Positions 4,901 to 5,491 of a stretch of DNA of 5,491 nucleotides are shown in pieces. This DNA comes from Burkholderiales bacterium (GTDB taxonomy: Bacteria; Pseudomonadota; Gammaproteobacteria; Burkholderiales; Chitinimonadaceae): positions 1 to 5,491 of the forward strand of contig JAFAKZ010000011.1 in assembly GCA_019234745.1 (NCBI GenBank), in the 5' to 3' direction. A program made the position numbers and the translations under genes. Below the pieces are notes generated by a model. The model saw nothing but the letters and a program-made list of their open reading frames with translations. It was not told where the DNA came from and searched no databases. The first letter of the stretch is position 1. Each line of letters starts with the position of its first letter.

Positions 4901-5491
4901 ATGCTCTACCTCAATGGCCAGTTTATGAAAGCGGAGGACGCCAAGATTTCGGCGCTCGACCGCGGCTGCCTGTTCGGCGACGGCGTGTACGAAGTCATCC
5001 CCGTCTACTCGCGCAATCCCTTCCGCCTGGACGAGCATCTGGCGCGGCTCGACGTGAGCCTCGCCAGCATCGAGCTGCCCAACCCGCATACACGGGCCGA
5101 GTGGCGCAGCATCATCGAGGGTGTCATCGCGCTGCAGAGCTACGACGACCAGTCCGTCTACCTGCATGTGACGCGCGGCAACGCGGGTGAGCGCGAGTTC
5201 CCCTTCCCCGAGGGCGTTGCGCCCACCATCCTGGTCAACCCCTCGCCCATGGTCACGCCGAGCGCGGAGCTGAAGGCCCGCGGCGTGCGCGCCATCAGCC
5301 ATGTGGATTTCCGCTGGCTGCGCTGCGATATCAAGTCGCTCAACATCCTGCCCGCCGTACTCATGCGCGAGCGCGCCAAGCGCGCCGGCTGTGCCGAGAC
5401 GATTTATTTTCGTGACGGGTGGTTGACGGAAGGGGCAGCAAGCAACATCTTCATCGTACGGGACGGCGTTGTGCTCGCCCCGCCCAAGTCG
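4901..5491 (+). CDS. dat: D-amino acid aminotransferase (PLP fold type IV), 3'-truncated by the window end
   Basis: Class IV aminotransferases of this type interconvert D-alanine and 2-oxoglutarate with pyruvate and D-glutamate using pyridoxal phosphate in the cytoplasm. The frame runs open from ATG 4901 to the last base, giving 197 codons of a family near 280. The start is typical (MLYLNGQF). SALDRGCLFGDGVYEV (17-32) is the conserved N-terminal signature, and R49 is the usual PLP-phosphate-binding arginine (ARL). The Schiff-base lysine is K145 in RCDIKSLNIL (141-150), and E177 in TEGAASNIF (177-185) contacts the PLP ring nitrogen. These numbers coincide with those of the Bacillus enzyme. The carboxylate-trap segment reads R98-E99-F100 instead of R98-N-H100. 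Co-location with the carboxypeptidase suggests recovery of released D-alanine. Branched-chain aminotransferase or aminodeoxychorismate lyase are less likely relatives. Confidence 0.9.
   Translation, partial: MLYLNGQFMKAEDAKISALDRGCLFGDGVYEVIPVYSRNPFRLDEHLARLDVSLASIELPNPHTRAEWRSIIEGVIALQSYDDQSVYLHVTRGNAGEREFPFPEGVAPTILVNPSPMVTPSAELKARGVRAISHVDFRWLRCDIKSLNILPAVLMRERAKRAGCAETIYFRDGWLTEGAASNIFIVRDGVVLAPPKS

Noticed and set aside
4529..5302. Long minus-strand open frame (257 codons) opposite dacC and dat
   Set aside because: It is antisense to two well-supported genes with intact catalytic motifs; a codon-position shadow.

Overview
The window is 5.5 kb of GC-rich chromosomal DNA from a proteobacterium, most likely a betaproteobacterium. 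This rests on the style of the proteins and on two neighbourhoods I know from that class: argJ next to a COG2607/DUF815 ATPase and a mutT-type gene, and a PBP5/6-type carboxypeptidase followed by a class IV D-amino acid aminotransferase. Neisseriales-like relatives are my best guess, but the genus cannot be fixed from the sequence. All six genes lie on the + strand. There is no phage, CRISPR array, insertion sequence or RNA gene that I can support.

Layout. 1-939: the last three quarters of argJ (arginine biosynthesis). 940-1058: a spacer holding a perfect 31-bp inverted repeat, whose two halves each look like a REP unit with a GTAG head (a REPIN). 1059-1925: an AAA-type ATPase of the DUF815 family, probably starting at TTG. 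1969-2430: a GNAT acetyltransferase. 2431-2669: a 239-bp non-coding interval crowded with dyads, including a terminator-like stem and a possible small palindromic element between 7-bp direct repeats. 2670-3605: a Nudix hydrolase fused to a degenerate thiamine-phosphate-synthase-like domain. 3606-3707: a spacer with a good -10 box. 3708-4835: an exported D-alanyl-D-alanine carboxypeptidase, with a 15-bp tandem duplication across its stop codon. 4901-5491: the first 197 codons of a D-amino acid aminotransferase, cut by the window end.

The genes fall into two functional blocks. The left block combines arginine synthesis, an uncharacterised ATPase, an acetyltransferase and a nucleotide-sanitising Nudix protein. 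These share no obvious pathway; conserved proximity is the main link. The right block is more coherent: the carboxypeptidase releases D-alanine from peptidoglycan stem peptides, and the aminotransferase interconverts D-alanine/2-oxoglutarate and pyruvate/D-glutamate, so the pair could recycle D-amino acids for the wall.

I see no convincing new multi-gene system. The observations most worth following are the REPIN-like element, the non-canonical carboxylate-binding residue in the aminotransferase (RNH changed to REF), the eroded synthase domain of the Nudix fusion, the tandem duplication at the dacC stop, and the dyad cluster at 2431-2669.
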